The notes under the pieces are model-generated. The model was not told the DNA's origin, made no database searches, and saw only the letters and a program-made list of their open reading frames with translations. Below are positions 28,598 through 36,768 of a stretch of DNA of 64,000 nt, in pieces. The DNA comes from Methanomassiliicoccales archaeon PtaU1.Bin124. Its GTDB lineage: Archaea; Thermoplasmatota; Thermoplasmata; Methanomassiliicoccales; UBA472. The stretch spans positions 99,643-163,642 of the forward strand of contig MVRC01000005.1 in assembly GCA_002067865.1 (NCBI GenBank), given 5' to 3'. Every line of letters starts with the position of its first letter. The stretch's first letter is position 1. The position numbers and the translations under genes are program-made.

Positions 28598-28694
28598 GAT
28601 GCCCCCAGTCGCATCCAGTGTAATTAATCCTTTCAATTCCACGCTCAGCTTGTACACGGAAAAGTCATATACGCTCAACCGAATCTGTGCGATA

Positions 28695-29315
28695 ATGGCC
28701 TCGCCCATGGACCGTTTGACCTTCAATGAGGTTTCCCGCATAGCCCAGGCGGAGGACAAATCCACCGACCTGGTCGAGGTTCGCCGCGATTTCTACCCGG
28801 CGCTGAGGGAGTACATCCAGAGGGTCAAGGCGGAGGGCGAGGACGAGATCAGGCGCGACCCATATTCGCTCAAGGCCACTGGGCTGCAGAACGAGATCAA
28901 GAAGGCGCAGCAGAAGGCCTCCATAATCGTCGACAAGCGCATGAGGAAGATCATGCTGATGGCCGCCAGGACGGCCAGCGGGGCGAAGCTGGACCTGGGA
29001 AAGCTCACCGAGGAGGAGCGGACCTTCTACGATAACGTTCTGGAGGAGGTCAAGGCCTGCCGTTCCGCCACGCTCGAGGGGCAGATACTGGCCACGAAAC
29101 ATACCGTGCCCATCTCACCATGCGCCATCCCCGCTTCCGGTTCCCCTGGGGCCGAGGGCGGCCAAATGGTGCTGATCCGATGCCTGGACGACATACCGAC
29201 CTTCAACGCCAATGGCAAGGATTACCGCCTGGGAAGAGAGGACGTTGCCTACGTTCCAGCCTCGGTCGGATGCGGTCTGGTCAAGGATGGCAAGGCCGTC
29301 GAGATCGGCAGATGA
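28695..29315 (+). CDS. GINS complex subunit, Gins51-like
   Basis: About 206 residues. The N-terminal GINS helices (LTFNEVSRIAQAEDKSTDLV, then DFYPALREYIQRV) precede a C-terminal beta domain (VLIRCLDDIPTFNANGKDYRLG), the A-B order of the Gins51 type. Archaeal GINS activates the MCM helicase with a GAN/Cdc45-like partner at replication forks. ATG 28695 or 28707 could be the start. It is divergent from the DUF167 gene; no primase or PCNA gene is beside it in this window. Confidence 0.85.
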   Translation: MASPMDRLTFNEVSRIAQAEDKSTDLVEVRRDFYPALREYIQRVKAEGEDEIRRDPYSLKATGLQNEIKKAQQKASIIVDKRMRKIMLMAARTASGAKLDLGKLTEEERTFYDNVLEEVKACRSATLEGQILATKHTVPISPCAIPASGSPGAEGGQMVLIRCLDDIPTFNANGKDYRLGREDVAYVPASVGCGLVKDGKAVEIGR

Positions 29316-29466
29316 ATTGGTTCCGGTCTCCAGAACGGACTTGTTAATTTCGTTGCTAGTTCCATCGTATCAAATCGAAAATTCTGAACTTCTCGCGGCA
29401 TCGTTCATGTGAGTTTAATATACCGCTTTGCCAAGCATCCCTTGTTACAGATTAACACGGCAGGTG

Positions 29467-29877
29467 ATGAACATGATGAGCATGGTCGAAGAGGTGGCGA
29501 AGAAGCGGGTGGAACGGCTGCGGAACGAGAACAGGGACATCTCGCTCGATTGCATCGTCCGGGAGTGCGAAAAGGGACAGAGCGCGGTGATCATCTATTC
29601 CGATTACAACTTCAGCCCGATGGGATTCGACTTCATCGAATCAAAAGAGAGCTGGAACCGGCCTGAGGCCATCGATGAGTACAATTCGTTCGTGAACGAG
29701 GGCTATTGCGTGGTGGTGTATGTTCCGGAGAGCGTCATGGGCAGGTTCGAGGAGAGACTGAAGGACGAGGGGGCTAGGAAGAACATCCGTTACTTCACGA
29801 TCGAGAGGGGCATGAACAGAAAGCCGAACGAGCGGCTGATGGAGAGGAATAGGAACACAGCGGCCTCACCAGGCTGA
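29467..29877 (+). CDS. uncharacterised cytosolic protein
   Basis: About 136 residues, mixed alpha/beta, rich in Arg and Glu. The start at ATG 29467 follows GGCAGGTGAT. A TATA-like GTTTAATATA lies about 55 bases upstream. Conserved-looking stretches are AVIIYSDYNFSPMGFDFI and GYCVVVYVPESVM. No family recognised and no operon partner. Confidence 0.6.
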   Translation: MNMMSMVEEVAKKRVERLRNENRDISLDCIVRECEKGQSAVIIYSDYNFSPMGFDFIESKESWNRPEAIDEYNSFVNEGYCVVVYVPESVMGRFEERLKDEGARKNIRYFTIERGMNRKPNERLMERNRNTAASPG

Positions 29878-30025
29878 TGAATGTGGGCTGGGCCCCATTT
29901 TTTTCATTATATCGGTCAGATGATGTTACGTCAACGCGACCAATTCTAGTGCCACTACTGAATGGGTCTGAGGGATTTCCTAAACCGTTATCCTTAAGTA
30001 ATTCCATTGAATTCCCGCACCAGCG

Positions 30026-30099
30026 GGGCCCGTAGCTCAGCTAGGTTGAGCGATCGGCTCTTAACCGATAGGCCGTGGGTTCGAATCCCACCGGGCCCG
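30026..30099 (+). tRNA. tRNA-Lys (anticodon CTT)
   Basis: A complete cloverleaf can be drawn. The acceptor stem is GGGCCCG (30026-30032) with CGGGCCC (30092-30098) and discriminator G. The anticodon stem ATCGG/CCGAT carries loop CTCTTAA, giving anticodon CTT. The T-arm is GTGGG, loop TTCGAAT, CCCAC. CCA is not encoded. A TATA-like CCTTAAGTA about 30 bases upstream fits a tRNA promoter. The 3' 13 bases are the integration target of the element that follows. Confidence 0.95.
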
Positions 30100-30100
30100 C
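30088..30100. repeat. att site, left copy (tRNA-Lys 3' end)
   Basis: CCACCGGGCCCGC, covering the end of the T-stem, the acceptor 3' strand and one base beyond the tRNA. It is identical to 42152-42164. Confidence 0.85.
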
Positions 30101-30101
30101 T

Positions 30102-31277
30102 TCAATTATATCCAGACATCTCATATTTTGAGGGAATAACGGCGTTTAGTGGTTTTTTCGTCTGGCTCGGAAGCTCGATTTTCGCAGGAATCCTGTCTAT
30201 TTTCATCTCTTCCCTGAGAGAACCGGGGTTCAAAGCCTCGCGAAGTTGTTTTCCGGCCCTTCCTGCATCGATCCGCGCGTAGTACTTCTGCGTGGTCGAG
30301 AGGTTCTTATGCCCCAATTGCGTCGATACCGCAGGCAACAGACTTGGGTTCTGGTTTACAGCTGCCGAGGATGAAGAGCTGCGGAAGTCCTTGATAATGA
30401 AGTCCACTCCCGCGATCTCCTCTATCTCACGCTTGATCTCGTTGAACTTGGACAGAGAGTAGTACCCCTTTTTCGTTCGGAGGTTGGGGAACAACGCTGT
30501 TGCTTCCATCCTTCCCTTTGCTCGCAGATACTCCTCGCGGTCTATCAGATACTGTTGCAGATAAGGCAGCATGTCCACCCGGATTATCTCAACAGTCGTC
30601 GGTCCAGTCCAGCTGCCCCCTCCTTTTGGATATTCGATGTGCAGCTGCAACTTGGTCAGGTTCAGATCGCTATAACGACAAAGGCGTATCTCCGAAGGTC
30701 TTCTCATCGTCGCCCAATACAAGGCGAAGGCACCCCTCATCATCTTCCCATGCCACTCATTCTTAGTCTCATAGGTGGCATCAAAGATCTTCAAAAGGGC
30801 ATCCGAGTCGAATGTCCTGATGGGCTTATCTGATGGCTGGGGCATTTTGAATCCCTTTCGTTTCAATTGCTCGAAAACGAAGTTGTCATAGTACTCCAGC
30901 ATGCCCTTTAGCTCATTCAACAGCTTTCGCTGAGTGGCCGGGTCATAGTTTTCCTTGACAAGCCAGCTCTTGAACACCTGGATGTCTTTGGTTGTTAAGT
31001 GTCTAGGGTCCATTGACTCGATCTCGCCTTGCTTCTTCAACGATTCCAGCACTCCCCCGACGAAGTTCAATTTCTTGCGTCTCTCTTTCCAAGTACTCTC
31101 CTTTATGTTGCCTTTGATGTCCTCCAGATAGAGGTTCGTGGCGGTCTTGAATGGCTTACAGCCGAGCTTCAAGTTCGTCACTCCTCGCTCTTGCTTGGGG
31201 CTGCGCTTACGTGTCCGGACACGGCATACAGCCTCACCGATAGCAAGGGCCTTCTGATTATTTGAAGGAGACATCAA
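30102..31277 (-). CDS. tyrosine recombinase/integrase
   Basis: 391 residues. The N-terminal SAM-like DNA-binding region spans about 40-145 and the catalytic domain about 155-345. Catalytic residues read as Arg193 (MRRPSEI), Lys296 and Arg299 (KDFRSS, a K-x-x-R variant of the usual H-x-x-R), His323 (LGHKNLSTTQ) and Tyr332 (KYYAR). The stop codon lies two bases past the left att copy, so the 3' end of the gene faces the tRNA. It is intact, unlike SSV-type integrases that split on integration. It should drive site-specific integration at tRNA-Lys. Confidence 0.93.
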   Translation of the reverse strand: MMSPSNNQKALAIGEAVCRVRTRKRSPKQERGVTNLKLGCKPFKTATNLYLEDIKGNIKESTWKERRKKLNFVGGVLESLKKQGEIESMDPRHLTTKDIQVFKSWLVKENYDPATQRKLLNELKGMLEYYDNFVFEQLKRKGFKMPQPSDKPIRTFDSDALLKIFDATYETKNEWHGKMMRGAFALYWATMRRPSEIRLCRYSDLNLTKLQLHIEYPKGGGSWTGPTTVEIIRVDMLPYLQQYLIDREEYLRAKGRMEATALFPNLRTKKGYYSLSKFNEIKREIEEIAGVDFIIKDFRSSSSSAAVNQNPSLLPAVSTQLGHKNLSTTQKYYARIDAGRAGKQLREALNPGSLREEMKIDRIPAKIELPSQTKKPLNAVIPSKYEMSGYN

Positions 31278-31377
31278 AATTCTCGCTGTTTTTCTCTAGG
31301 CCAGTCGTGCTTGTTTGCTTATTCATTCTTATTAATACTGTATTAAATGTAGAATGTGTAGAGCCAGTCCTTCGAAT

Positions 31378-32934
31378 TTACTCCTTTGATACTGTAGAAG
31401 CGTCCGTACCTTCTGTAGAAAAATATGAGGGAGGGGCTTCGATTGTCATCTGCCCCCCTCTTTCCTCCATCGGCCTTTCCTCCAACGGTAGATACATTCG
31501 AATCAGCTGCTGTCTGTGTTTAGCCGTGGAGATGAAATACTCGCGATAGCTGCGACCATTGATTTTCACTGGCTTTTGTGAGAATTTTAGTGCGGTCGCC
31601 CTTTTACCTACTCGGATCGCGGCTAACTCCCCACCCAGCTCTTTAATCATGTTGGAGATCGTCGTAGCATTGATCGGTTTACGTTCCCGATGCTCATCAA
31701 ATTCACGGCATTTGTTATACTCCGCAACTTCTGCATTTTCCTGTTCGAGTCGGAAATATGCACGAACGATGAGTCCATCCTCAGAATTACTCGTAGCATC
31801 GATTTGCTTTTGCTGGAATGTCTCAGCTATGGATTGGATTTTATGATAAAAGATAGGGTCGATCAACTTGGCCAGAGAGGCCATTGGTTGCAATATTTGG
31901 TTCAGCCGAGTTGATATCCCTTTAAAATTTAAGTTATAATCGTTCTCAAAGAGAGGGTACCATTTGAACCTAAATGTCATAAGCATAGCTCTTAGTTCCG
32001 CAGCCTCTTCCTCAAAGCTTGGAGGTAGATTAGACTGGATGTCTACTCTATCTGTTCGCTCACTTAAAATCAGAAAACAACGTGATTCCAATGCATCATC
32101 AGCGATCTCTGCCCTTGTAGTAATGATCGTTGGCCCAAATGCGTTAAACACCTCGGTCTCGAACGTCTTGGGGGTACTACGCCAGACTCCACCACCTCGT
32201 TCGTACCTTTCGTTTAAAAATTTTATCAGTTCGTTGGTTTCGTCAGATTTCCCCATGTCTCCTTCATTGATAAGGAGAGTTCCCCTCCATCTCTCAGCCT
32301 CACGGAATATCGATGCGAACGATGCCGCTCCGGAGGCTCGCATCCCCCTATAGCAAACCTTCATCAGAACAGTAGCCCCTCGTGTTTTGCCAGTATCACG
32401 AGAACCTCGAAAATTTATCAGGGGCATGACAGGGAGTTTGTCGCAAATGTATGTTAGCATTACGTAGGTTGCCATGACATCTCGGTTGGCAGGGGATGTG
32501 TCATAATATCGATGAAGGAACCGCTTTATCTCCTCAAGCAACTCCAAGTCTGAGGGATAATCTTTAACATAACTGGCTAGGTTGACGAATCCTTTTATCA
32601 GAAGGTCATTTTCAAGAGGGACGTATATTTGCGTTTCATCAAATGGGTCAGTAACCGCCTCCACAAATTCAACTAATTCATTATGGATATGAGCGAACTG
32701 ACTTTTCTTGGAGATGGGGTCATAAAGTTGTTCAAAAAATGAAAGAATTGCCCCATTTCGGTTTAATATGACTTTACCTGGACATGGAATATATTCCTTC
32801 CGCCCCTTCTTTTTCTTTTGAGGCACACATTCTCTAACCTCATCCACTTCATCTTCGGGGACGCCCACTAAACCTGGGTCAAGTCCTTGTGAGATCAATC
32901 GGCGCGTCCTCTCCTCTCGAGACGATCGCTCCAA
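31378..32934 (-). CDS. P-loop ATPase/helicase-like protein of the element, probable replication factor
   Basis: 518 residues. The N-terminus is charged with a Lys-rich patch. The central domain has a Walker A-like FRGSRDTGKTRG (near residue 200) and a Walker B-like TLLINEGDMG (near 245), then FGPTIITTRAEIADDALESRC, a sensor/arginine-finger-like block. This layout resembles ATPases found beside or fused to primases in archaeal plasmids and viruses, so a role in element replication is inferred, not shown. A possible winged helix lies near residues 430-480. It is the last gene of a three-gene minus-strand operon. Confidence 0.6.
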   Translation of the reverse strand: MERSSREERTRRLISQGLDPGLVGVPEDEVDEVRECVPQKKKKGRKEYIPCPGKVILNRNGAILSFFEQLYDPISKKSQFAHIHNELVEFVEAVTDPFDETQIYVPLENDLLIKGFVNLASYVKDYPSDLELLEEIKRFLHRYYDTSPANRDVMATYVMLTYICDKLPVMPLINFRGSRDTGKTRGATVLMKVCYRGMRASGAASFASIFREAERWRGTLLINEGDMGKSDETNELIKFLNERYERGGGVWRSTPKTFETEVFNAFGPTIITTRAEIADDALESRCFLILSERTDRVDIQSNLPPSFEEEAAELRAMLMTFRFKWYPLFENDYNLNFKGISTRLNQILQPMASLAKLIDPIFYHKIQSIAETFQQKQIDATSNSEDGLIVRAYFRLEQENAEVAEYNKCREFDEHRERKPINATTISNMIKELGGELAAIRVGKRATALKFSQKPVKINGRSYREYFISTAKHRQQLIRMYLPLEERPMEERGGQMTIEAPPSYFSTEGTDASTVSKE

Positions 32935-32935
32935 T

Positions 32936-33280
32936 TTACCACCACCGGGTTAAACTATCATTTGCCTCATCATCATAAACGTCATGGTAGGTTATTCCAT
33001 GGTCCTCAATAGATGTCAATAAAACAACAAGGTCGTTCTTTGGGATATTCCTGAGAAGCAGTTTTACATTCAATCGCATGTTCGGATCAATACATGGATC
33101 ATCAAATTTCTCTTCAATACCCTTATTGTTGAGGATACGATATTCTATCCAGCGTTCTTCAATCGACTGGAGAAGTCCATTCAGGTCATATCCCGTGACG
33201 TTCTCTAGTATCAACATCGCTTTACATTTGTCCTCGGTCTCTAAAATAAAACAGGGCCCCATTGAGGTCTCATCAATCAC
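32936..33280 (-). CDS. uncharacterised element protein
   Basis: 114 residues, acidic, with two similar-looking halves: GYDLNGLLQSIEERWIEYRI and KNDLVVLLTSIEDHGITYHD. This suggests an internal duplication of a small alpha/beta unit. No family recognised. It ends one base before the ATPase gene begins and overlaps the upstream gene by 4 bases, so it probably acts with the ATPase. Confidence 0.6.
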   Translation of the reverse strand: MIDETSMGPCFILETEDKCKAMLILENVTGYDLNGLLQSIEERWIEYRILNNKGIEEKFDDPCIDPNMRLNVKLLLRNIPKNDLVVLLTSIEDHGITYHDVYDDEANDSLTRWW

Positions 33281-33528
33281 TGAATCACCTCCTCAGGGGC
33301 ATCTACCTGACCTTCTTCGACATTATCTAACACCTCAATGATGTGGAGATGCTTCGTTGAGTAACGTTTGTAGATGATTCTGACACCAGGTATGCTATTC
33401 ATACAGGCAATGATGTTGGGTATCTGGTTGGCTGGTGCCCTGGCCACACTGGCAAAATTTAAAATTACTGATTCTTCGTCCTTTTCCCAAGTATTATTAA
33501 TAACGCTATTGCTATTCTGTTTGTTCAT
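33277..33528 (-). CDS. uncharacterised small element protein
   Basis: 83 residues. The middle, FASVARAPANQIPNIIACMN followed by a strand-like IRII/HIIEV pattern, suggests a small alpha/beta fold. It is the first gene of the element's replication-like operon. An upstream TATA-like sequence (TTTATAT on the minus strand near 33680) and a hairpin precede it. Confidence 0.55.
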   Translation of the reverse strand: MNKQNSNSVINNTWEKDEESVILNFASVARAPANQIPNIIACMNSIPGVRIIYKRYSTKHLHIIEVLDNVEEGQVDAPEEVIQ

Positions 33529-33941
33529 TTATTTCACCTTGTACTTAACCCACAGGTGAGATAGATGGACGAATCTGAGCGAGAGATGCTTGCAGGCTGT
33601 CTCGCTCAGGTTACATTCATCTATAGCAGACCAAGTCGGCGTGTTCGACTTTATTGACACATTGTTTGTTTATTGATATAAATGATTGCTTTTCCCACTC
33701 AATAAAAATGCATGCCATTTACCCATGATAGGTAAGAATAAAAATGTTACCCAAGTGAGGTAATTTATTAAAAAATCCAGATTTAGATTTTCCAAATATT
33801 ATTCTATTGAGAAACTCGGAAAATTTGGGATATTGTTAATGACTACTATTATTACTGGCTAAACTGGAAAAAATTAATTCATCTTACTAAGGAAAAGAGC
33901 AATGGTAAATAGTGCCCGGCTCAATTCGCCCAAGGGACATT
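33529..33941. other. AT-rich divergent control region of the element with inverted repeat
   Basis: No gene of useful length. It separates the leftward ATPase operon from the rightward hsd genes. A 10-bp inverted repeat, CTGAGCGAGA at 33575-33584 and TCTCGCTCAG at 33600-33609 (15-base spacer), is extended on both sides by the near-match GATGGACGAAT/ATTCATC. AT-rich tracts and TATA-like motifs for both directions lie between 33660 and 33900. It could be an operator, a leader hairpin or a replication origin. Confidence 0.55.
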
Positions 33942-35504
33942 ATGGCGAGGGGTACGGGCAAGAGGAACGGAAACGGTGTCGAGCTCGATTTCCGTGAGAA
34001 GCTTTGGCAAGCTGCTGACAAGATGCGCAACAACATGGATGCAGCCGAGTACAAGCATGTCGTTCTAGGGCTAATTTTCTTAAAATACATAAGCGACTCG
34101 TTCGAGGAAAAGCATTCCCAGCTTCAAACTGAGAAAGCCCAAGGGGCTGACCCTGAGGACCCTGATGAATACAGGGCGCTCAACATCTTCTGGGTTCCAA
34201 AAGAGGCTCGCTGGTCCTACCTCCAGGCCAATGCCAAGCAGCCTACGATCGGCACCCTGATCGACGAGGCGATGCTTGCCATCGAGAGGGACAACCCATC
34301 GTTGAAGGGCGTATTGACCAAGGATTATGGCCGTGCCACGCTCGACAAGCAGCGCTTGGGTGAGCTGGTCGACCTCATTGGAACAATCGGTCTTGGTGAC
34401 GTGGAGAACCGCTCTAAAGACGTCCTGGGTCGCGTCTACGAGTACTTCCTAGCCCAGTTCGCATCGGCAGAGGGCAAGAAGGGCGGACAATTCTATACCC
34501 CACGCTGCGTGGTGCAGCTGCTAGTTGAGATGCTTGCCCCATACAATGGCCGCATATACGACCCCTGCTGCGGTTCCGGTGGCATGTTCGTCCAGAGCGA
34601 AAAGTTCGTGGAGGCGCACGGCGGTAAGATCGGCGATGTCTCCATCTATGGTCAGGAATCAAATCCAACCACCTGGAAGTTGGCTAAGATGAACCTGGCC
34701 ATCCGAGGGATCGACAACAACCTTGGACCAGAGCCGGCCGACACATTCCGCCGAGATCTTCACCCGGACCTCAAGGCCGATTTCATCATCGCAAATCCAC
34801 CGTTCAATATGAGCGATTGGGGGCAGGAAGGACTGAAGGACGACGTTCGTTGGAAATTCGGTATTCCACCGAAAGGCAATGCTAATTTTGCCTGGGTACA
34901 ACATTTTATCCATCACCTAACCCCAAGTGGGATTGCAGGATTTGTTCTGGCAAATGGTAGTATGTCGTCCAGCCAAACCGGTGAAGAAGAAATTCGAAAA
35001 GCGTTAATTGACGCGGATTTGGTCGATTGTATGGTTGCCTTGCCAGAGCAGTTATTTTTTTCAACATCAATTCCTGCTTGCTTATGGTTCATTGTGAGGA
35101 ATAAAGCAATAAATGGTAGAAATCGAAAAGGAGAGATATTATTTATCGATGCACGTAAAATGGGTTCCATGACGGATAGAATCCACCGTGAACTTTCTAT
35201 TATTGATATTCAAAAAATTTCATTTACATATCACTCATGGAAAAATAATTCTTCTTCTCCAACATTTCATTACGAAGATGTACCAGGATTCTGCATGAGC
35301 GTAAAAAATGACGTGATAACTAAAAATAATTCGATGTTGACACCAGGTTTGTACGTCAGTTCTCAAATCAATGAAAATGATAAGGAGAATCATCGTGAAA
35401 AATTGGCTATGTTGATCGAGGAATTGTGTCGCCAAGAGGCTGAGGTAAAAATACTGGATGAGACCATCCGCGAGATATTAATGGAACTTAGCAATGATAA
35501 ATAA
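33942..35504 (+). CDS. hsdM: type I restriction-modification system, adenine methyltransferase subunit
   Basis: About 520 residues. The N-terminal helical HsdM domain is followed by an N6-adenine methyltransferase fold with motif [13 protein letters not shown] (near residue 206) and the catalytic NPPF (near 284). It methylates the host recognition site together with HsdS. ATG 33942 follows AAGGGA; the frame opens 30 bases earlier. The first two-thirds have the GC-rich codons of the chromosome, while the last third (from about 34,900) becomes AT-rich and runs into the AT-rich hsdS. It overlaps hsdS by 11 bases. Confidence 0.95.
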   Translation: MARGTGKRNGNGVELDFREKLWQAADKMRNNMDAAEYKHVVLGLIFLKYISDSFEEKHSQLQTEKAQGADPEDPDEYRALNIFWVPKEARWSYLQANAKQPTIGTLIDEAMLAIERDNPSLKGVLTKDYGRATLDKQRLGELVDLIGTIGLGDVENRSKDVLGRVYEYFLAQFASAEGKKGGQFYTPRCVVQLLVEMLAPYNGRIYDPCCGSGGMFVQSEKFVEAHGGKIGDVSIYGQESNPTTWKLAKMNLAIRGIDNNLGPEPADTFRRDLHPDLKADFIIANPPFNMSDWGQEGLKDDVRWKFGIPPKGNANFAWVQHFIHHLTPSGIAGFVLANGSMSSSQTGEEEIRKALIDADLVDCMVALPEQLFFSTSIPACLWFIVRNKAINGRNRKGEILFIDARKMGSMTDRIHRELSIIDIQKISFTYHSWKNNSSSPTFHYEDVPGFCMSVKNDVITKNNSMLTPGLYVSSQINENDKENHREKLAMLIEELCRQEAEVKILDETIREILMELSNDK

Positions 35505-36765
35505 TTGGCCAATATTTACTGTTCGTCAACTCGTAGAAGAGGGAGTTCTCGAATCTCCAGTTGATGGAAATCATGGAGAATTGCATCCCAAAACATCTGA
35601 TTTTGTCGATGATGGGATACCATTCATAATGGCCTCCGATATTTCGAATGGAATTATCGAATTATCTAAATGTGCCCATATATCCGAAAATCAAGCTAAG
35701 TCTCTCAGGAAGGGGTTTGCGATTCCTGGAGATGTTCTAATTACTCACAAAGGAACTATGGGAAGAACTGCCATCGTGGGACACATTGATACTCAATACC
35801 TTCTACTTACACCGCAGGTAACCTATTATCGTATTAAAAATCAAAATCGTCTTTCAAATAAATTTCTAAAATATTATTTTGACAGCCCAATGTTTCAGAA
35901 GAAGTTTGTCACGATGGGAGAGAAGGGATCAACTCGCTCATATCTGGGAATCCAATCTCAGCTTGATCTACCAATAATGGTTCCACCTTTGGATTGCCAA
36001 AATAATATTGTAAATATTTTAGAATCATTCGATGAAAAAATACTGCTTAATCGGAGTATTCAAAAAAATATTAATGAAATTGCCGAATCCGTTTTTAAAT
36101 TATGGTTTAATAATTTTGGTCACTGCCAATCTTTACATGTATCTGAATTGAAGAAAAATGAGTTCTCTAATAATCTGAAAAAAATTGGTACATTTGATGA
36201 TATTATCATCGAAACAAATCAGAGGGTTGAGGACAAAAATCATTTAAAAGTATTATCTGCAGTAAATACTGGCGATTTAGTAATTTCTGATCAATATTTT
36301 AAAAAAAAGGTATATAGTGAAAATATTGAAAAATATAAAATTGTAAATAAATATGAATTTGCTTTTAACCCCGCCAGGATTAATATTGGTTCTATCGGTA
36401 TGAATAAATTTGATGAGCCAGGTGCTGTTAGTCCTGTTTACATTGTATTCAAATGCGTCAACGATTATCATTATTATATATCATATTTATTAAAAACAAA
36501 CTTTGTAAAAAATGAAATTGCTAAAAGATGTTCAGGGAGTGTAAGGCAAAATTTGAGATTTTGCGATCTTGCTTCAATACCAATTCCTATTCCGTCATAT
36601 GATCAAGTTAAAAAATTCAATAGAATTGTCGAACAGGTCAATTATTCAACATTTAAAATTTCCGAAAATTCAAGAGTACTTACATTAATTATGGATGAAC
36701 TTCTCCCGAAACTAATATCTGGGGAGATTCGCCTCCCACCCTTTGGGGAAGGAGGAGGACAATAG
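35494..36765 (+). CDS. hsdS: type I restriction-modification system, specificity subunit
   Basis: 423 residues. Two target-recognition domains are expected at about 1-190 and 215-400, each followed by a helical spacer; [20 protein letters not shown] ending the first and [20 protein letters not shown] ending the second are the typical paired motifs. It sets the bipartite DNA target. It is much more AT-rich than hsdR, consistent with exchange of specificity genes. It ends with TAG four bases before hsdR. Confidence 0.93.
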   Translation: MINNWPIFTVRQLVEEGVLESPVDGNHGELHPKTSDFVDDGIPFIMASDISNGIIELSKCAHISENQAKSLRKGFAIPGDVLITHKGTMGRTAIVGHIDTQYLLLTPQVTYYRIKNQNRLSNKFLKYYFDSPMFQKKFVTMGEKGSTRSYLGIQSQLDLPIMVPPLDCQNNIVNILESFDEKILLNRSIQKNINEIAESVFKLWFNNFGHCQSLHVSELKKNEFSNNLKKIGTFDDIIIETNQRVEDKNHLKVLSAVNTGDLVISDQYFKKKVYSENIEKYKIVNKYEFAFNPARINIGSIGMNKFDEPGAVSPVYIVFKCVNDYHYYISYLLKTNFVKNEIAKRCSGSVRQNLRFCDLASIPIPIPSYDQVKKFNRIVEQVNYSTFKISENSRVLTLIMDELLPKLISGEIRLPPFGEGGGQ

Positions 36766-36768
36766 TTC

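Noticed and set aside
30102..31277. Split (SSV/pNOB8-type) integrase
   Set aside because: The gene is complete from start to stop, with all catalytic residues, and no second fragment lies at the right att.
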